Source: Sphingobium sp. JS3065 (lineage in GTDB: Bacteria > Pseudomonadota > Alphaproteobacteria > Sphingomonadales > Sphingomonadaceae). Taken from it: 64,000 nucleotides of DNA. The position numbers and the translations under genes are program-made. This document shows, piece after piece, positions 51,972 to 60,518 of the stretch (positions are counted from its first letter, which is position 1; the number at the start of each line of letters is the position of its first letter). The stretch spans positions 992,001 through 1,056,000 of the forward strand of contig NZ_CP102664.1 in NCBI RefSeq assembly GCF_026427355.1, read 5' to 3'. The notes beneath the pieces are model-generated. The model saw nothing but the letters and a program-made list of their open reading frames with translations, was not told the origin of the DNA and searched no databases.

Positions 51972-53911
51972 CGCACTTCCCCCGTGCAGACCATGTCGGC
52001 CCCACCGAGGCGGACGGTCTGCATCATGACGACGGCTTCGGGAAAATCGTCGAGGCAGCCGCAGGCCGAGACGATTTCCTCGCCCGGACCCACAGGGCAG
52101 ACATCGCCGCCGCCTGCCGCCGTGCAGGCATGGTAGAAGGTGTCCCACCCGACAGGCGCATTCTGTTTCGTGCCGACCACTCCGTCGAGGGTAGCCGCCG
52201 TATTGCGCGCGGGCGCGCGGGTCTTGCAGACCGGCTCGCAGGCCGGAACCGAACCGCGATCGGGCAGCGCGAAGGGCCGTGACGCGGTGGCATAACCCCC
52301 GTCCGAGGTCCTCGTCCGGTCGGCCAGCATGGTCTCGGTCGAATGGTCGATGATATAGGCGCCGCGGCTCAGATCAGGTTCCGGCATCGATCCGGTATCG
52401 ACGGTACAACGATAACGGCGCTGACGCTCGAACCATGGCCGCGCGAGACGGAGCGAGCAGGCGCCGCTCTCGAACAGGCGTGCCTGGGGGAGGGGCGTAA
52501 GGCCGGTGCCGACGCCGTTGCGGAACGTCTCGACGCCATCGACGCTTTCGTCATGAAGCGCGCAATTGACGTCGCCGGCATAGCCCGCGCACAGGTCGAC
52601 GATCCGCTCGGTCGGGTTGCAACTGAGATCGAGCATTGCATCGAACTGCGCGAAGGCCTCTCCTTCACCGCCGACCGCGATGCGCATGGAAATGACATGC
52701 TCGCCGCGGGTCAGCCACGGCTTGAGGTCGAGATTGGGATAGGCATGCCAGGTCCGTTTCCGCTCGCACTTGCCGGGCGGCAGGCCGGTCCCGGTCCAGT
52801 TCGCCGGATTGGACAGCACGAGCTCGCCGTCGATGCGAAGCTGGAGCCAGTCGTCGAAGAAATAGTGCGAGAGCCGGAACTGCGCGAGGCGATCGGGATC
52901 ATCGATCCGCAGCCGCATGGAAAACTCGAAGATGCGGCAGCTCCCGCCTCGCAGGCTGTCGTCGCGCGGCGAGCCCATCTGCAATGTGAGCTGATCGGGT
53001 GCGGGCGCATAGATCGCATAGGCGCCGCCGAGATGCGCGATCACATCGTCCGCCTTGACGGCGTTCAACGACACCTCCCGCGTGATCGTGCAGGACCGGA
53101 TCTGCTCGGCCTTGCCGACGCCGGCGGGCGAGCCCTTGAGCGCCTGGAAGATGCTGTTCGATGCGGCGACGCTCGCGGCATCGCCCTGGATCGTGGCGGG
53201 ACTGGCGCGATAGGCCGTCTGCGGGAGCGCGGGGTTGGGCGAGCAGGCCGTGCTTTGGGCGCCAGTGTAACGGATGGCCGGGCCGTCGATCACCGCCTGC
53301 GCGACGCCGACGCGCGGATCGGCCGTGGTGAGCGCGCCGATGACGCCGCCGCCTAGGTCCTTCAGCACCGAGGCCATATTGCCCCAGACGAGGTTGCTGC
53401 CGCAGCTGTTGTTGATGCAGTAGCAACCGGCGAGATCGGTCAGGTCGACTTGCGCGAGCTTGAGATCGCCGCCTGACGCAACATCCCATTTGAAGCTCTT
53501 GCACTGGTTCCAGGTGCCCGGCTGACAGGAGACGACGCCATTGGCGCAAATGCCCGATACCGGCACCGGCAGGGTCAATGTCTGGTCGACCGTGCCGTCG
53601 AGATCCTTGTCGCGCGATATCCGCAGCGTGCCGATATCGCCGGTCGCCGCCGGCTGCGCGATCAGTTCGAGCAGCGTCGCCGTCTTCTGGCACGCTATAT
53701 TGGGGTTGAACGTCCGGCTGTTGTCGACTGTCGAGATCGGTTGTCCGGCAAGCCCCGGCGTCAGATAATTCTGCTGGATCGCATCGCTGTCCGAGGTCTT
53801 CGCGCGGGATGCTTCGGCGGCGGCGCGGGCGCGGTCCTCGACCGTCTGGGCCGAGAGCGGCGCCGGCGCCAGAGCGCTGGCCGCGAGGAGGAGGATGCCG
53901 CGCTTCACCAT
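51968..53911 (-). CDS. traN: Conjugal transfer mating-pair stabilisation protein TraN
   Basis: The 647-residue protein has a signal peptide (MVKRGILLLAASALAPAPLSAQ) and a Cys-rich extracellular domain with segments typical of the TraN family (CQKTATLLELIAQ, CYCINNSCGSNL, RSCTITREVSLN, FEFSMRLRIDDPDRLAQFRLSHYFFDDWLQLRIDGELV). TraN is an outer-membrane adhesin that contacts recipient-cell porins. It lacks the terminal TraN block, which is found in the next gene. It overlaps the upstream 109-residue gene by 7 bases. Confidence 0.85.
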   Translation of the reverse strand: MVKRGILLLAASALAPAPLSAQTVEDRARAAAEASRAKTSDSDAIQQNYLTPGLAGQPISTVDNSRTFNPNIACQKTATLLELIAQPAATGDIGTLRISRDKDLDGTVDQTLTLPVPVSGICANGVVSCQPGTWNQCKSFKWDVASGGDLKLAQVDLTDLAGCYCINNSCGSNLVWGNMASVLKDLGGGVIGALTTADPRVGVAQAVIDGPAIRYTGAQSTACSPNPALPQTAYRASPATIQGDAASVAASNSIFQALKGSPAGVGKAEQIRSCTITREVSLNAVKADDVIAHLGGAYAIYAPAPDQLTLQMGSPRDDSLRGGSCRIFEFSMRLRIDDPDRLAQFRLSHYFFDDWLQLRIDGELVLSNPANWTGTGLPPGKCERKRTWHAYPNLDLKPWLTRGEHVISMRIAVGGEGEAFAQFDAMLDLSCNPTERIVDLCAGYAGDVNCALHDESVDGVETFRNGVGTGLTPLPQARLFESGACSLRLARPWFERQRRYRCTVDTGSMPEPDLSRGAYIIDHSTETMLADRTRTSDGGYATASRPFALPDRGSVPACEPVCKTRAPARNTAATLDGVVGTKQNAPVGWDTFYHACTAAGGGDVCPVGPGEEIVSACGCLDDFPEAVVMMQTVRLGGADMVCTGEVR

Positions 53912-54234
53912 GGCGTCCTCGCGCGGGTGGTTCGCGAGCCATGGGCGAAGCGCAGCATGTCTCCCGCCCGGAACGCGCTGGATCCGGGCGAGAGTATCCT
54001 GAAGACGGCCTGTCCCTCAAAAATGGTCAGCGCGGCCGCCACCGGAGATACGGCGGGAGGGGGCATTGCCGGCCCCGGCGGGGGGCTTTCGGCCGCGCTG
54101 ACCGAGGGGGGAGCGGCGGTTGAAAGGCACACCGCCGCTCCTTCCGCGCGCCCGCTCACGGTGGGGAGCGTTCCGTGACGAGCGGGGCAGCTACCCGCGC
54201 GAGACGCACGGTTTGGGGGAAGCGATCTGCTCAT
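53905..54234 (-). CDS. Small hypothetical protein of the transfer operon
   Basis: A 109-codon frame lies exactly between traU (4-base ATGA overlap) and traN (7-base overlap), so it fits the coupled operon. The first half is rich in Pro, Ala and Ser (SVSAAESPPPGPAMPPPAVSP); the second is a more ordered segment (AALTIFEGQAVFRILSPGSSAFRAGDMLRFAHGSR). There is no clear signal peptide or membrane helix. I do not recognise a family. In F this position holds trbC. Confidence 0.52.
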   Translation of the reverse strand: MSRSLPPNRASRAGSCPARHGTLPTVSGRAEGAAVCLSTAAPPSVSAAESPPPGPAMPPPAVSPVAAALTIFEGQAVFRILSPGSSAFRAGDMLRFAHGSRTTRARTPW

Positions 54235-55247
54235 GGCGTGGAAATCCCCGCGCAGCAGATCGCCTTCTCGAACAACATGAATTGGGCATTGTCCTTGCCC
54301 GGCGCGTGCTTGCCCGATGTCCAGAGCGCGCCGGGCCGCCCGATATTGACGCACTTACCGCCCTTGACCGGCTCCATGATCTGGAGCTTGTAGCGGGACT
54401 TGGTCCAGATCGGCTGCGCCTTGAACGAGCAGCCGTCCGCCGAATGGATCGTGAGAGCGCCCAGCCTGCCCATCATGAAGGTCGAGCGCGCGGCGAGCCC
54501 GGCCCAGGCCTCGACGCTATCGCCAAAATGAATATCGCCGGCGACCGGATAGGTCGCGCCCCAGGACCCCATGCACCAGAATAGAGGGTCAATGACCTTG
54601 CCAGCGGCCGCCGCGGCGCTGTCGGCCATGCAGGCAAGACCCGCCGCCGGATTGCCGAACAATATGCCTTCGGGCTGGATGATCGCGCCGAGCGTCCCCG
54701 ACTGCCAGGTCGGCAGAACCTCGGTGATCATCGCGACGTCGAACCCGTCATCTTCGATGCACGGCAGGTCGGTGAACATGTCGAGCATCTTCCAGACCGG
54801 GCTGATGTAGTAGTGCGCCTGCGCGAACATCTTGCGGGTGTTGGTGCCGTCGGAGATCGACGACTGGCTGCCCTGGAGCTTGCCGCCGGTCGGCATGAGA
54901 TCGACGCCGAGCGCCATCATGCAGCCCGGCTCGGTCACGACATCGATCATGCGGTTCGGGCTCCAGAACGAAACCTTGACCCCGAACCAGAAGGTCGCAC
55001 CCTTGCGGCAGGCGCAGAGCGGTTTGGAGGCCGACTGGGCGTCCAGTTCCTTGTCGAGCTTATCGTAGGAGCCCACCCGCACGCCCCCGATCGTGATCGG
55101 GAAGATGCAGTTCCAGCGCACCTTGGTGATCGGATTGAACACCGTGCCCGCCTCGCATTTGGAGGCATGCGCAGGCGTGGCGGGCGCGACGAGCGCCAGA
55201 GCGAGGGCCGCCGCGCCGGTGCGCAGCATCGAGATGAGCCGACTCAT
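54231..55247 (-). CDS. traU: Conjugal transfer protein TraU
   Basis: The 338-residue protein has a signal peptide (MLRTGAAALALALVAPATPAHA) and the TraU family core: SKCEAGTVFNPITKVRWNCIFPITIGGVRVG, CACRKGATFWFGVKVSFWSPNRMIDVVTEPGCMMALG and DPLFWCMGSWGATYPVAGDIHF, with about ten conserved cysteines and many tryptophans. TraU is periplasmic and needed for DNA transfer and pilus assembly. Its length matches F TraU. It overlaps traW by 4 bases. Confidence 0.93.
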   Translation of the reverse strand: MSRLISMLRTGAAALALALVAPATPAHASKCEAGTVFNPITKVRWNCIFPITIGGVRVGSYDKLDKELDAQSASKPLCACRKGATFWFGVKVSFWSPNRMIDVVTEPGCMMALGVDLMPTGGKLQGSQSSISDGTNTRKMFAQAHYYISPVWKMLDMFTDLPCIEDDGFDVAMITEVLPTWQSGTLGAIIQPEGILFGNPAAGLACMADSAAAAAGKVIDPLFWCMGSWGATYPVAGDIHFGDSVEAWAGLAARSTFMMGRLGALTIHSADGCSFKAQPIWTKSRYKLQIMEPVKGGKCVNIGRPGALWTSGKHAPGKDNAQFMLFEKAICCAGISTP

Positions 55248-55909
55248 GGGATGGCCTTTCGTACGGGAGTGCGATCGGCGCGCACCTCTGTCAGCTCCAG
55301 CTTCTGGCCGACCTGCCGGACGATCACGGGCGCGACGGTGAGGCCCAACCGCTCCTTCACGCGCTCCTCGAGAATGAAGAGGGCGCGGCCGTGCTTCTCG
55401 CCAAGCGAGAGCGCATCGTCCTTTGCGTCCCCACCGCCGGTGAGGATGATCCAGTCGGTGAGCGCGGCGGTCTTCAGCGCCCAGCCCAGATCGCGGGGAT
55501 GCACGACCACCAGCTTCTGCGGCAGCGACACATAGGTCAGCGGGTTGAAGGTGAAGCCCGCCGGATAGAGCAGCTTGCCGTCCGGCAGCCGGATTTCCTG
55601 ATCGAGCGTGTAGAACGGCACAACGCTGCGAACCTGGGTCTGGCGCGCGACACCGAGCGTCGCGCCTTTCAATGCGCTCCAGCCCGAACGCGGTCCGAAC
55701 TTTTCCGCCATATTGGGCGGCTGCTTTGCGGCGCGCGCCTCGATCTCGGCCATCGCGTCGGGCTCGGCGATCAGCCAGGTGCGCCCGATGGTCGATGTCT
55801 CGGCGTGGGCCACCCCCGCGACGATCAGCGCGCCGGCCAGACACCCGGCGATGAGCGTGGACTGGATGGCGACGACATGCCAGCCTTGGGGGACACGTCT
55901 ATCGACCAC
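55244..55909 (-). CDS. traW: Conjugal transfer protein TraW
   Basis: The 221-residue protein has an export signal (QSTLIAGCLAGALIVAGVAHAE) and the TraW pattern: TIGRTWLIAEPDAMAEIEARA ... FYTLDQEIRLPDGKLLYPAGFTFNPL ... LVVVHPRDLGWA ... ALFILEERVKERLGLTVAPVIVRQVG. It is periplasmic and works with TrbC. The start is a GTG with GGAGG about 10 bases upstream, overlapping the upstream small gene by 11 bases. Confidence 0.9.
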   Translation of the reverse strand: MVDRRVPQGWHVVAIQSTLIAGCLAGALIVAGVAHAETSTIGRTWLIAEPDAMAEIEARAAKQPPNMAEKFGPRSGWSALKGATLGVARQTQVRSVVPFYTLDQEIRLPDGKLLYPAGFTFNPLTYVSLPQKLVVVHPRDLGWALKTAALTDWIILTGGGDAKDDALSLGEKHGRALFILEERVKERLGLTVAPVIVRQVGQKLELTEVRADRTPVRKAIP

Positions 55910-56135
55910 GGCGGCGCTCCCTCCAGGGAACGGCAGGCGTGCGACTCTCGCCGCAGACCGCGCAGATGAACGCGGTGACGCCCAGGAACAGCGTGAGCCA
56001 GATCAGCGCCTGGCTGCCGCCGAGGTCGGGGGCCGACCAGAGCACCAGCGAAGACTGGAGGATCATCAGCAGATGCGTGCCGACCAGCAGGCGAATGGAT
56101 GACGGACAAGGCGCGCCGGAGAAGATGCCGTTCAT
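55899..56135 (-). CDS. Small two-helix membrane protein of the transfer operon (78 aa)
   Basis: The 78-residue product begins MNGIFSGAPCPSSIRLLVG and has two hydrophobic segments (about 18-35 and 44-61). Its N-terminus is nearly the same as that of the next gene upstream (MNGSFSGSPDPSSIRPLVG). Four-base overlap with that gene and 11-base overlap with traW show it is part of the coupled operon. No known family. In F the traC-traW gap is filled by trbI; this protein does not resemble it clearly. Confidence 0.68.
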   Translation of the reverse strand: MNGIFSGAPCPSSIRLLVGTHLLMILQSSLVLWSAPDLGGSQALIWLTLFLGVTAFICAVCGESRTPAVPWRERRRGR

Positions 56136-56641
56136 CGGCCCCACCTTTCGGCATGTCGGGCGAGGGCATTTGCCATCCTCGACGCGCGGTGCAGGAACCA
56201 AAGTCCTCCCCGCACAAGCGCGATCGGCGTCAGGACAATAATGGCCGCCCGCATGAACAGGGGCATTTCCGGGACGAGCAGGAACAGGCCGACGATGATC
56301 GAGGCCGCCGCCGCTTCGAGGCCCACGATCTGCCGAAAGCGCAGAGCCGCGATCCTCTCGTCCCGACCGGACGTATATTCCATGGCAAGCGCGGCGCGGG
56401 CCATGATCAGGAGCACGGCTTCATTCGAGCGATGCAGGCGTTCGACATAGGCTTCCTGCGTCTCGCCCGGCAGGCGCGGCGCCATCCCTGGACGGACCAA
56501 AAGATCCTCCGGCCGTTTTCCGGGACGAGGAGGGATTTCGTCGATCCCGCCGTCGATCTGCCGGGCAAGCCAGCGGATCATGTCGCCGACCAGCGGGCGG
56601 ATCGACGACGGGTCGGGCGATCCGGAGAAGCTGCCGTTCAT
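56132..56641 (-). CDS. Membrane protein of the transfer operon (169 aa)
   Basis: The 169-residue protein shares the N-terminal motif MNGxFSGxPxPSSIRxLVG with the 78-residue neighbour. It then has a soluble segment with GETQEAYVERLHRSNEAVLL and two membrane helices (about 110-128 and 130-147). The ATG at 56641 overlaps the upstream stop by 4 bases; another in-frame ATG two codons upstream (56647) is possible. Function unknown; probably part of the inner-membrane complex. Confidence 0.68.
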   Translation of the reverse strand: MNGSFSGSPDPSSIRPLVGDMIRWLARQIDGGIDEIPPRPGKRPEDLLVRPGMAPRLPGETQEAYVERLHRSNEAVLLIMARAALAMEYTSGRDERIAALRFRQIVGLEAAAASIIVGLFLLVPEMPLFMRAAIIVLTPIALVRGGLWFLHRASRMANALARHAERWGR

Positions 56642-57048
56642 GCCCATCTGCGTGCCCTCCGCGTGACCAGCCAATTCGGGATGCTGTCGATGATGCGGGC
56701 GATGCCGATCGCCAGCGCGGCGCCGGTGAGTCCGGCACAGGCGATCAGCCCGGCCACGAGCGGCACGGGCACGCTGTCTGCGGCCCCGCACAACCCTAGG
56801 CCGGCATAGGCCAGGGCGGCGATGACCGGCCCGGTGAAGGTCAGCAGGAGAGCATGCCGCCGCCAGCGCTGGCGCTCGCTTTCCAGGATGGTCCATTGCG
56901 CATCGCGAACGGACGCGAGGAACCGGACCCGGTCGCCCAGTTCCCACTGGCAGCGGACCAGGTAGTCGTGAAGGGATTCGTCCGGCCTGCGCACGACGAG
57001 GGTCAGGCGCTCATTGCCGCCACTGGGCGGGAGTATGTCCAGCATCAT
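56638..57048 (-). CDS. Membrane protein of the transfer operon (136 aa)
   Basis: The 136-residue protein has a charged cytoplasmic N-terminal half (ESLHDYLVRCQWELGDRVRFLASVRDAQWTILESERQRWRRH) and two membrane helices (about 66-87 and 92-116). The start overlaps the upstream stop by 4 bases and the stop overlaps the next start. No known family. It may stand in for TrbI, which is of similar size and position in F, but I see no sequence support. Confidence 0.66.
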   Translation of the reverse strand: MMLDILPPSGGNERLTLVVRRPDESLHDYLVRCQWELGDRVRFLASVRDAQWTILESERQRWRRHALLLTFTGPVIAALAYAGLGLCGAADSVPVPLVAGLIACAGLTGAALAIGIARIIDSIPNWLVTRRARRWA

Positions 57049-57371
57049 CTTTTCCTCCTGAGTTTTGCGAGCAAGCGGCCCGCGGCCCCGGTCAGGCCGA
57101 TGAGGATGAGCCCGGTCAGGAAACAGCCGCCGCCAACGATCGCCGCGCCGCGAAGAACGATGCCGGCGGGCTGTTCGAGCACCAGCCCGGCCGCGAGCAC
57201 GAGCGATGCGATCATCACGGATTCGATGACCACCAGGCGGAAGCGCCAGCGCAATGCGTCGGCTTCCGCCCGTGCGGCGACGCGCGCCTCGATGATCCGC
57301 TCGATATCCTCATCCGGGCTCTCCACGAGCCGGAGTGGCAACTGGTCGGGGGAGGGGGAGCGCCGCGTCAT
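57045..57371 (-). CDS. Small two-helix membrane protein of the transfer operon (108 aa)
   Basis: The 108-residue protein has an acidic/basic N-terminal helix (DEDIERIIEARVAARAEADALRWRFR), two membrane helices (about 46-66 and 70-95) and a basic tail (LLAKLRRKR). It starts inside the traC stop (ATGA). Like the next two products it has a soluble N-terminal helix followed by a helical hairpin in the membrane. No known family. Confidence 0.66.
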   Translation of the reverse strand: MTRRSPSPDQLPLRLVESPDEDIERIIEARVAARAEADALRWRFRLVVIESVMIASLVLAAGLVLEQPAGIVLRGAAIVGGGCFLTGLILIGLTGAAGRLLAKLRRKR

Positions 57372-59884
57372 GACAGCGCACTCCGCTTCAGCGGCGCTGC
57401 GTCATCGAAGGACGTGCCGATTATCCCGGCGGGATCGACGCCGGCGAGATCGCACACCGCTTCGAGCGGCGAGCGTCCGGCGCGGACCAGCGCCTCGAAC
57501 GCGGCCACGTCTTCGGGCGCGGAGGTGTTGATCCAGTAGCTGAACGGATCGACGACGAGCCGGGCGATGCCGAGGCCAAGCGGGCTGTCGATGAAGACTT
57601 CCGAATAGTTCGGTTTGTTGTTGCGGACCGATTTCAGGAGGTCGAGGACGAAACCCGAATAGTCGAGGATCTTGTTTTCGACCGCCTTGTCATAGGTCGA
57701 TCCCTGCAGGAGGAAGCGCGTCGCGGCATTTTCCAGGATCACCTGTCCCGTGCCGCCGAACAGCAGCAGATCGTTCATGCTCTGGAGAATGATGCCGAAG
57801 CTGCCGCGATATTTTCGGGCGCGGCGATAGCCCTGGCTGATCGCCTCGGCGAGGCGCGACAGGTCCTGGCCCTCTTCGCGGGTCATGAACTGCGCGGCTT
57901 CATCGCACAGCACGAAGCGGGGGCGATCACGGGCGGACAGGTAGAGTTCCTGCGTTACCGCGTTGATCACCACCATGACGACCACGTTGAACAGGTCAGG
58001 CATGGCCTTCAGGCGCTCGAGTTCGAGCACCACGAATTCATCGTTCGAGATGTCGAACGTGCTGGGACCGTTGAAATAATGGCCGTAGGCTCCGTCCGAC
58101 CCGAAATCACGCAGGTTGAAGGCCAATTCGCGCGCCGTGGGCACGAGGTGGTCGACCCGGTCGAGATCGGAGACGGTGTTGGCCGGATAGGAGCCGAGCC
58201 ATTCGCGCACCGCATCGATCCCGGCTTCCGCGCGGCCGCTCTCGATCGCCCATTGCACGGCGGACTTGAGCAGGTTCCATTCGGACGTCGTGACGGGCTT
58301 GCGCGTCCCGGCGTTGGCCATCTCCGCGACGATCGACACCGCCATCGAGATCGCGGACTCTCGATCGTCGCCGTCGAGAGCGAGCCCCAGGTCGAACGGA
58401 TTGAGGACGAGATGCTCTTCGCCCAGATCGATGTAACGGCCCGAGCAGAGCGTGCAGAGTTTCTTGTAGCTGCCGCCGATGTCGATGATGCGGATGAGCG
58501 CGTTCTGCGCGAAATACTGCTGGCACAGGTTATTGAGCAGGAAGCTCTTGCCCGCGCCCGATTCCGCCGAGACGATGAAGTTGTAGTTGTTGATACGCGG
58601 ATCGAAGAGGTCGAGCGTGATGAGCTGCCCCTTGCGGCCCGTATAGAGCAGCGCCGGCCGCCCGCCGCCCCGGAAATCGGTTTGGATCGGCGACATCAGC
58701 ACGCCCGCGCGCACCGGCACGCGGAAATCGCGCTGCAGCATACCGATCGTGCGTCGCTCGGGGTACAGGCCGAAGGGCAGGCTTGCCGCCAGCAGGATCG
58801 GGTTGAGGTAGGATTCCTCCTGGACCATCCACGGCAGCGGTTCGCTCTCCCACAGCCGCTTGGCGCGCGCCGCCATCTCGCGGGCCTGATGGCGGTCGCG
58901 GCCAAACACCCACATGGTGGGGATTACCGAGACGAACCGGGTGTTTCCGGCCTCGTCCAGGATCCACCCGATCTCTTCGATCTGCTTGCCGACCTCGACC
59001 GCGAAGGACCCCGCCGCCTTCTGCGCCGAGAGAATCTGCGCGCGCTTGTGGATCTCGAAGGCCGAGTGATCGAAGAGGACATTGAGCGTATAGAGGAACG
59101 GCCCGCCGATCTGGTCGCTGTCCTCGGACGACCCGCGCATGCCGCCGGTGAGACGATTGGCACGTTCGGCGGTGATCCGCCGCGGCGGCGACTTGGGCGT
59201 CAGACAGCGCGCCACCTGGTTGCCCAGATATACTTCCGGCCCGTCGAAGCGGAGCGCCGGCCCGGCATCGATGATCTGGCGGCGCAGCGGCACGTCGGCG
59301 GTCTGGGTGAAGACGCCGGGCGCGGGCGCATGAACGCCGTTGAAAATGCGCCGGTAGAGCGAGATGATCTCGCTCGGCGCCATCGGGCGGATGCCGAGCT
59401 TGGCGAGCTGCTCCTCGATCTGGCGGCGCAGGTCGCTGTCCATCGGCGCGCGCGTCTTGACCGACAGGAATGCGCGGAAATCGCGGATCGGGATGCCATG
59501 CAGGGCCTTCAAGCCCATGGTGCCGGCGCGCAGATAGTCGAAGGTGCGCCGGGCCGAGGCCTGGATGAGCGGATCGGGCCGTGTCTTGAGGTCGAGAAAG
59601 GCGTCGAGCGCATCGTCGATCAGCGGGTCGGCGAAACTCTGGAGCTGGAGGATCGTGCCTTCGGGAAAATTGACGTTGAGCAGCCCCAGCAGCGCCTCAT
59701 GGACATGGGCGAACATATAGGGGGAGGGGACCAGCTCCCAGCTATATCCCCAGCCGTCGTCGATGGTGAGGAATGCCTGTTCTTCCTCGACCCAGGCAGC
59801 GAGCGGCAGGAAGTCGGAATAGCTGTCGCGCTCGACGCTGCGGCGCAGCCGCGCCAGCGTCATGCCCGATTGATAGCTGGTCAT
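57368..59884 (-). CDS. traC: Type IV secretion ATPase TraC (VirB4 family)
   Basis: The 838-residue ATPase has the TraC N-terminal domain (DFLPLAAWVEEEQAFLTIDDGWGYSWELVPSP), a Walker A motif SAESGAGKSFLLNN near residue 440, Walker B FVLCDEAAQFMTREEGQDL near 658 and the following SQGYRRARKYRGSFGIILQS segment. It powers pilus assembly at the inner membrane. Length matches the family (about 800-870). It overlaps traV and the next small gene by 4 bases each. Confidence 0.94.
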   Translation of the reverse strand: MTSYQSGMTLARLRRSVERDSYSDFLPLAAWVEEEQAFLTIDDGWGYSWELVPSPYMFAHVHEALLGLLNVNFPEGTILQLQSFADPLIDDALDAFLDLKTRPDPLIQASARRTFDYLRAGTMGLKALHGIPIRDFRAFLSVKTRAPMDSDLRRQIEEQLAKLGIRPMAPSEIISLYRRIFNGVHAPAPGVFTQTADVPLRRQIIDAGPALRFDGPEVYLGNQVARCLTPKSPPRRITAERANRLTGGMRGSSEDSDQIGGPFLYTLNVLFDHSAFEIHKRAQILSAQKAAGSFAVEVGKQIEEIGWILDEAGNTRFVSVIPTMWVFGRDRHQAREMAARAKRLWESEPLPWMVQEESYLNPILLAASLPFGLYPERRTIGMLQRDFRVPVRAGVLMSPIQTDFRGGGRPALLYTGRKGQLITLDLFDPRINNYNFIVSAESGAGKSFLLNNLCQQYFAQNALIRIIDIGGSYKKLCTLCSGRYIDLGEEHLVLNPFDLGLALDGDDRESAISMAVSIVAEMANAGTRKPVTTSEWNLLKSAVQWAIESGRAEAGIDAVREWLGSYPANTVSDLDRVDHLVPTARELAFNLRDFGSDGAYGHYFNGPSTFDISNDEFVVLELERLKAMPDLFNVVVMVVINAVTQELYLSARDRPRFVLCDEAAQFMTREEGQDLSRLAEAISQGYRRARKYRGSFGIILQSMNDLLLFGGTGQVILENAATRFLLQGSTYDKAVENKILDYSGFVLDLLKSVRNNKPNYSEVFIDSPLGLGIARLVVDPFSYWINTSAPEDVAAFEALVRAGRSPLEAVCDLAGVDPAGIIGTSFDDAAPLKRSALS

Positions 59885-60483
59885 GGCCGGGGGCCCACTT
59901 CATTCTGGCCATCGTCGAGGTGGTCCCGGACCTGTTCGAGCACGTTCACGCGGGACGCGGGCGAAACCGGGGCGACAAGATAGTCGCCGACCACCCATTG
60001 CGGGCGCTCGACCAGCGAATAGACATAGCGCGGCATGTAGAGCCGGTCGGGACGCTGCCGGTCGGCATAGGGCAGGATCAGCGTGCGGACCGAACGCGGG
60101 GGCTTGAGCATCGGCGTGACCGGCTGCTCGATCAGCCCCTGCAGCTCGCGATAGACGCTGTCGCGATAACCGGCGAAGGCGCCCGATGCCGCTTTGCCAG
60201 AGCCTGATCCGCCCGAACTGCGTGCGGACTTGCCGTCCTTGAGCAGTTTCCTGTCCCTGGTGACCGCCGGATCGGACTTCGATGCGACGCCCGCAACGGC
60301 ATCGGCATAGGCTTTCTCAGGATGGATGCATTGGCCATGATCGTCGTTCTTGCAGCTGAACTTCTCGCTATAGGGCGACATGACCGAACCCAGCGTGGCG
60401 CAGCCGCTCAGCATGAAGGCGGCGCAGACCGGAAGAAGCCGGGAGAGGGCGCGCGATCGGCGCGCGGGCGATAGAGGCCGCAT
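59881..60483 (-). CDS. traV: Conjugal transfer outer-membrane lipoprotein TraV
   Basis: The 200-residue protein has a lipoprotein signal with lipobox LSGC (Cys28). It continues with ATLGSVMSPYSEKFSCKNDDHGQCIHPEKAYADA, the two-Cys TraV motif, and a C-terminal segment (TLILPYADRQRPDRLYMPRYVYSLVERPQWVVGDYL). TraV (VirB7 role) joins TraK and TraB in the outer-membrane core complex. The ATG at 60483 has GGGAG 8 bases upstream and gives a normal signal peptide; an ATG at 60519 overlapping the traB stop is the alternative. Confidence 0.88.
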   Translation of the reverse strand: MRPLSPARRSRALSRLLPVCAAFMLSGCATLGSVMSPYSEKFSCKNDDHGQCIHPEKAYADAVAGVASKSDPAVTRDRKLLKDGKSARSSGGSGSGKAASGAFAGYRDSVYRELQGLIEQPVTPMLKPPRSVRTLILPYADRQRPDRLYMPRYVYSLVERPQWVVGDYLVAPVSPASRVNVLEQVRDHLDDGQNEVGPRP

Positions 60484-60518
60484 GGGCGATACTCCCTGTT
60501 GGATGAGGAGCCGGCGCA

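Noticed and set aside
58079..59983. 634-codon plus-strand frame opposite traC
   Set aside because: Antisense shadow; traC has full Walker motifs in the minus frame.
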